From positions 1 through 62,706 of the forward strand of contig CAXAUF010000011.1 of assembly GCA_963972425.1 (NCBI GenBank): a stretch of 62,706 nucleotides of DNA, read 5' to 3'. A model generated the notes under the pieces. That model saw only the letters and a program-made list of their open reading frames with translations, was not told the DNA's origin and ran no database searches. The translations under genes were made by a program, and so were the position numbers. This DNA comes from Algorimicrobium sp002414705 (lineage in GTDB: Bacteria > Bacteroidota > Bacteroidia > Flavobacteriales > Flavobacteriaceae). Positions 59,749-62,706 of this stretch are shown here, in pieces. Position 1 is the stretch's first letter. The number at the start of each line of letters is the position of its first letter.

Positions 59749-60450
59749 ATGAGAAATCGGATTGCTATTATTATAACATTATGTTTGAGTATTTCTGCTT
59801 ATGCGCAAAAAATAAATCATGCAGATTTTACCGATTTCTTACAAAAACAGGTCACCAAAGAAGGCGCAGTAAATTATAAAAGCATAAAAACCAACGATGC
59901 CGAATTACATGCGTACCTCAACCAATATTCTAAAATTTCGCCTAAAGAAAATTGGTCAAAAAACGAAACATTATCCTATTGGATTAATGCTTACAATGCG
60001 TTTACTATTAAACTTATTATTGATAACTATCCTCTGGAAAGCATTAAAGACATTAAAAGCCCTTGGGATCAAGAGTTTATTCCAATCAACAATAAATTGC
60101 TTTCTTTAAACTATATTGAGCACGACATTTTGCGAAAAATGAGTGAACCTCGTATTCATTTTGCCATTGTTTGTGCATCTGCTTCTTGCCCACAATTGTT
60201 AAATGAAGCCTACGTTCCTGAAAAATTAGAAAACCAATTAACAACCGCAACCAAACAGTTTTTAGCAGATTCATCTAAAAATAACCTTCAAAAAGATGCT
60301 ATAGAAATCTCTAAAATTTTCAAGTGGTTTTCTAAAGACTTCAAAGAAAATGGCAATCTAATCGATTTTTTAAATACCTATTCAGATATAAAAATATCTT
60401 CGGAAGCCAATATAAATTACATGGATTATAGTTGGGAATTAAATGACTAA
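59749..60450 (+). CDS. DUF547 domain protein, exported
   Basis: A 233-residue protein with signal peptide MRNRIAIIITLCLSISAYAQ and one DUF547 domain (LSYWINAYNAFTIKLIIDNYP, about residues 69-89, and HFAIVCASASCPQL, about 136-149). DUF547 genes often travel with arsenosugar genes; function unknown, resemblance to transglutaminase-like folds has been suggested. The start at 59749 is chosen for the signal peptide; an in-frame ATG 57 nt earlier overlaps arsM. It overlaps the next gene by 8 nt. Confidence 0.87.
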   Translation: MRNRIAIIITLCLSISAYAQKINHADFTDFLQKQVTKEGAVNYKSIKTNDAELHAYLNQYSKISPKENWSKNETLSYWINAYNAFTIKLIIDNYPLESIKDIKSPWDQEFIPINNKLLSLNYIEHDILRKMSEPRIHFAIVCASASCPQLLNEAYVPEKLENQLTTATKQFLADSSKNNLQKDAIEISKIFKWFSKDFKENGNLIDFLNTYSDIKISSEANINYMDYSWELND

Positions 60451-61144
60451 CACCATCTCCATTATTATTCCTATGCTCAATGAAGCCGAAAATATCGCTT
60501 CGGTTTTAGAACATCTTATAAAAAATTCATCAGCTAAAAATATTTCTGAAATTATTGTTGTTGATGGTGGGAGTAATGATGGATCACAAGAACAGGTTTT
60601 AGCCTTTCAAGAAACAACCATTACACTCCTAACTTCCAATAAAGGCAGAGCCAAACAAATGAATTTTGGCGCCAAACACGCTACAGGAAGTATTTTATAT
60701 TTTCTACATGCCGATTCTTTTCCACCAAAGCAGTTTGATAAATTTATAATCCGTGAAGTCGAAAAAAATCATTTAGCTGGTTGTTTCCGTTTACAGTTTA
60801 ATAGTAAGCATTGGTGGCTCCGTTTGGCAGGTTGGCTCACACAATTTTCTTGGCGTGCTAGTCGTGGAGGCGATCAAAGTCAATTTATTACCAAAGATTT
60901 ATTTAACAATATTGGCGGTTTTGATGAACGTTTCACCATTTATGAAGACAATATTCTAATAAACGAGCTCTATTCTAGAAAGCAATTTGTGGTGATTCAA
61001 GAAAAAATTAAAACATCTGCAAGGCTTTATGAAAAGCATGGTGTTTGGACATTACAATATCATTTCTGGGCTATATATGTTAAAAAGTGGTTTGGTGCTT
61101 CGGCAGATGAATTATACACGTACTACAAAAAGTATATTTCTTAA
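60443..61144 (+). CDS. TIGR04283 family arsenosugar biosynthesis glycosyltransferase
   Basis: A 233-residue GT2-type glycosyltransferase (formerly rSAM/selenodomain-associated transferase 2). SIIIPMLNEAENI is at about residues 5-17, VVDGGSNDGS at about 38-47, the metal site HADSFP at about 88-93 and the acceptor loop SRGGDQSQFI near 133. Probably adds a sugar or glyceryl/glycosyl group to the arsenoriboside. Last gene of the cluster, overlapping DUF547 by 8 nt. Confidence 0.9.
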   Translation: MTNTISIIIPMLNEAENIASVLEHLIKNSSAKNISEIIVVDGGSNDGSQEQVLAFQETTITLLTSNKGRAKQMNFGAKHATGSILYFLHADSFPPKQFDKFIIREVEKNHLAGCFRLQFNSKHWWLRLAGWLTQFSWRASRGGDQSQFITKDLFNNIGGFDERFTIYEDNILINELYSRKQFVVIQEKIKTSARLYEKHGVWTLQYHFWAIYVKKWFGASADELYTYYKKYIS

Positions 61145-61221
61145 AAATCTGGTTTCAAAACGGTTAATCTGTTAAAATAAAGATAAATCTTACTTAATAA
61201 AGTGGTAAAGTTGAGCGTTAC

Positions 61222-61229
61222 TACTTTTG
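61222..61229 (+). promoter_or_regulatory. -7 promoter element for the carboxypeptidase-regulatory protein
   Basis: TACTTTTG, exact TAnnTTTG match, 33 nt before the ATG at 61263. A second near match, TACTTTTC, occurs at 61237-61244. No well-placed -33 element. Confidence 0.4.
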
Positions 61230-61262
61230 AAAAATATACTTTTCGCATCTAAACCAATTATC

Positions 61263-62706
61263 ATGAAATTAACCAAACTTATCTTGGCTATTTGCTGCTT
61301 AACCGTATTTTCAGCAAAAGCCCAACGTACCATTTCTGCTGTAATAGTGGATTCTACCAAACAAGAACCTATTCCTTTTGCTACCATTTTAATAGATGAA
61401 AAAATAGGTGTAATTAGCAATGACAAAGGCGAATTTAACATCACTATTAATCGGAAAATTTCTGAAACCGATTCGCTATTTATAAGCTGTTTGGGTTATG
61501 AGCAGAAACAATTTGCCATTCAGAGTTTTACGGATAGCATCATTTCGTTAAGCACAAAAAATATAGATTTAAGCGAAGTTTTTATCACCAATAAAAATTA
61601 CACAATAGATGAAATTCTAGACAAAGTTAAAGAAGGACTTAAAACCAATTATGATTTTGGTTTTACCAAGCGTAAACTATTTTACAGAGAATCATACTAT
61701 ACGAACATGTTGAAAATGGATGTTAAAATTGAAGAAACCACCATTCCCGAATTTAATCAAGCATTTGTAGATAGCATTATACGTTCTGTTCCAAGAAACA
61801 CGGATCAACACACGGAAGTTTTAGGCGAATTATATGGCAAAATAAAACCGTCAACACCACAAAAAATGGCTATTTTAAAAGCATCTCGTTTATACGATAA
61901 AGAAAGCGAAGTGACTTTTGAAAATTACGAAAAACGGTTTAATGAAATTATCCGTAAACACGTAAAGCGCGATTCATATTTCAAAATAAAATCGGGTTGG
62001 TTTGGCACAAAAGAAGAAGTAGATTCGTCTTTCTTTGTTGATAAAAAGGAAGAAAAAGAAACAGCAGAGTTTATAGAAAAGAAAAAAGAGCAGGAAGCTA
62101 AACGTAAAGCTAACTTTTTGAATTGGAAAAAGGGATCTATTCATTATTTTGAAAATGCTAATTTCCTAGATGAAGATTCTGATTTAAATTTCATTGAAAT
62201 ATCTAATCGTTATGAGTTTGAAATGCAGAATTTTGCTTATTTCAATAATGAATTTGTTTATACTATTTCCTTCAAACCAAAACGCAGCGAAGATTTTGAA
62301 GGCACACTATATATTAATACACAGGATTTCGCCATTGTTCGTGTAGATTACAAAAATGTAAAGCCATTGCGTAAATTTGGATTATTAGGTATTTCAATTA
62401 ATGAATATTTAAAAGAAGGTACATTTATTTTTCAAAAAAATGCCAACGAAAAATACACGTTAAAATATGCTGACGAAAGCAATGGACAGCAAGTAGGTAT
62501 AAAAAGACCTTTGAAAATTATTGAAAAAAACAAAAACGTAAAAGGAAGACGTAAGCAAAATGAATTGGCTGCTGATATTCATTTTATTGTCCGAAATATT
62601 GATAAAAAAGAATTAATTATTTTTGAAACCGATTCTATTACTGAAACCGATTTTACAAATTTTACGGAAGTTCCTAATGTTACGCCAACCTATCTTCCTG
62701 CTTACG
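61263..62706 (+). CDS. Carboxypeptidase-like regulatory domain protein (DUF5686-like), partial
   Basis: Open frame running off the window end with no stop (481 codons seen). Signal peptide MKLTKLILAICCLTVFSAKA, then a CarboxypepD_reg-like domain (SAVIVDSTKQEPIPFATIL ... LFISCLGYEQKQF, about residues 25-85) as in Bacteroidetes outer-membrane receptors. After it comes a long mixed region with an acidic/basic Lys-Glu-rich segment (about 260-282). Similar proteins have a C-terminal barrel that would lie outside the window. It may be a surface receptor or its accessory; the truncated end prevents a firm call. Confidence 0.78.
   Translation, partial: MKLTKLILAICCLTVFSAKAQRTISAVIVDSTKQEPIPFATILIDEKIGVISNDKGEFNITINRKISETDSLFISCLGYEQKQFAIQSFTDSIISLSTKNIDLSEVFITNKNYTIDEILDKVKEGLKTNYDFGFTKRKLFYRESYYTNMLKMDVKIEETTIPEFNQAFVDSIIRSVPRNTDQHTEVLGELYGKIKPSTPQKMAILKASRLYDKESEVTFENYEKRFNEIIRKHVKRDSYFKIKSGWFGTKEEVDSSFFVDKKEEKETAEFIEKKKEQEAKRKANFLNWKKGSIHYFENANFLDEDSDLNFIEISNRYEFEMQNFAYFNNEFVYTISFKPKRSEDFEGTLYINTQDFAIVRVDYKNVKPLRKFGLLGISINEYLKEGTFIFQKNANEKYTLKYADESNGQQVGIKRPLKIIEKNKNVKGRRKQNELAADIHFIVRNIDKKELIIFETDSITETDFTNFTEVPNVTPTYLPAY

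Overview
The window looks like chromosomal DNA of a marine member of the Flavobacteriaceae (Bacteroidetes). Reasons: A+T-rich sequence; promoters of the Bacteroidetes type (-7 element TAnnTTTG) with few Shine-Dalgarno sites; a secreted protein with a type IX secretion (T9SS) sorting tail; a GYDIA-type GHMP kinase beside a class II HMG-CoA reductase; FtsZ with a very long C-terminal extension; and many Bacteroidetes-type lipoproteins. No insertion sequence, prophage or CRISPR array was seen.

Layout. 16-16256 (minus): a complete division and cell wall (dcw) cluster, mraZ-rsmH-ftsL-ftsI-murE-mraY-murD-ftsW-murG-murC-ftsQ-ftsA-ftsZ, then a terminator, a YqeY-family gene and tRNA-Arg. MurE has the DNPR motif of meso-diaminopimelate enzymes. 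Three 10-bp MraZ-type boxes sit just upstream of a -7 element in front of mraZ. 16505-28610: housekeeping genes (hydrolase, engB, ABC permease, C-terminal processing protease, surE, lpxB, NlpC/P60 lipoprotein, comEC, thioredoxin-like protein) plus a solitary cytosine DNA methyltransferase broken by a one-base frameshift. 28698-34284 (minus): a dipeptidyl peptidase IV with two POT peptide transporters. 34422-36680: HMG-CoA reductase and a mevalonate-pathway kinase. 36872-44680 (minus): envelope genes (PpiD/SurA-like foldase, CNNM/CBS protein, LptC, TPR protein, outer membrane barrel, coaX). 44779-47216: tRNA-Phe and a T9SS-secreted protein.

47426-55069 is a sulfur-handling island: two half-size YeeE/YedE transporters, a sterol-desaturase-like oxygenase, a methyltransferase, thioredoxin, a cytochrome c/DUF3365 lipoprotein, an HMA-domain protein, a rhodanese, a persulfide-dioxygenase-like metallohydrolase with two rhodanese domains, a TauE/SafE exporter and a Crp/Fnr-family regulator. 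Four copies of the palindrome GTAAC-N4-GTTAC (one with a single mismatch) lie upstream of the four minus-strand transcription units. Each is 51-59 nt before the start codon. In three of them the site is exactly 22 nt from a good -7 element, the geometry of a class II Crp/Fnr activator site. This appears to be a self-contained regulon of the neighbouring regulator, and it is the most striking observation here.

55222-61144 (plus): an arsenosugar biosynthesis cluster (peroxidase-like protein, ArsS radical SAM enzyme, rhodanese, TIGR04282 transferase, purine nucleoside phosphorylase, ArsM, DUF547 protein, TIGR04283 transferase), divergent from the regulator. Pathway logic: ArsM methylates arsenite, ArsS adds a 5'-deoxyadenosyl group, the phosphorylase probably removes adenine and the transferases probably complete the sugar. 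The window ends inside a carboxypeptidase-regulatory-domain protein (61263 onward). The only gene-free stretch above 300 bases is 44887-45206.
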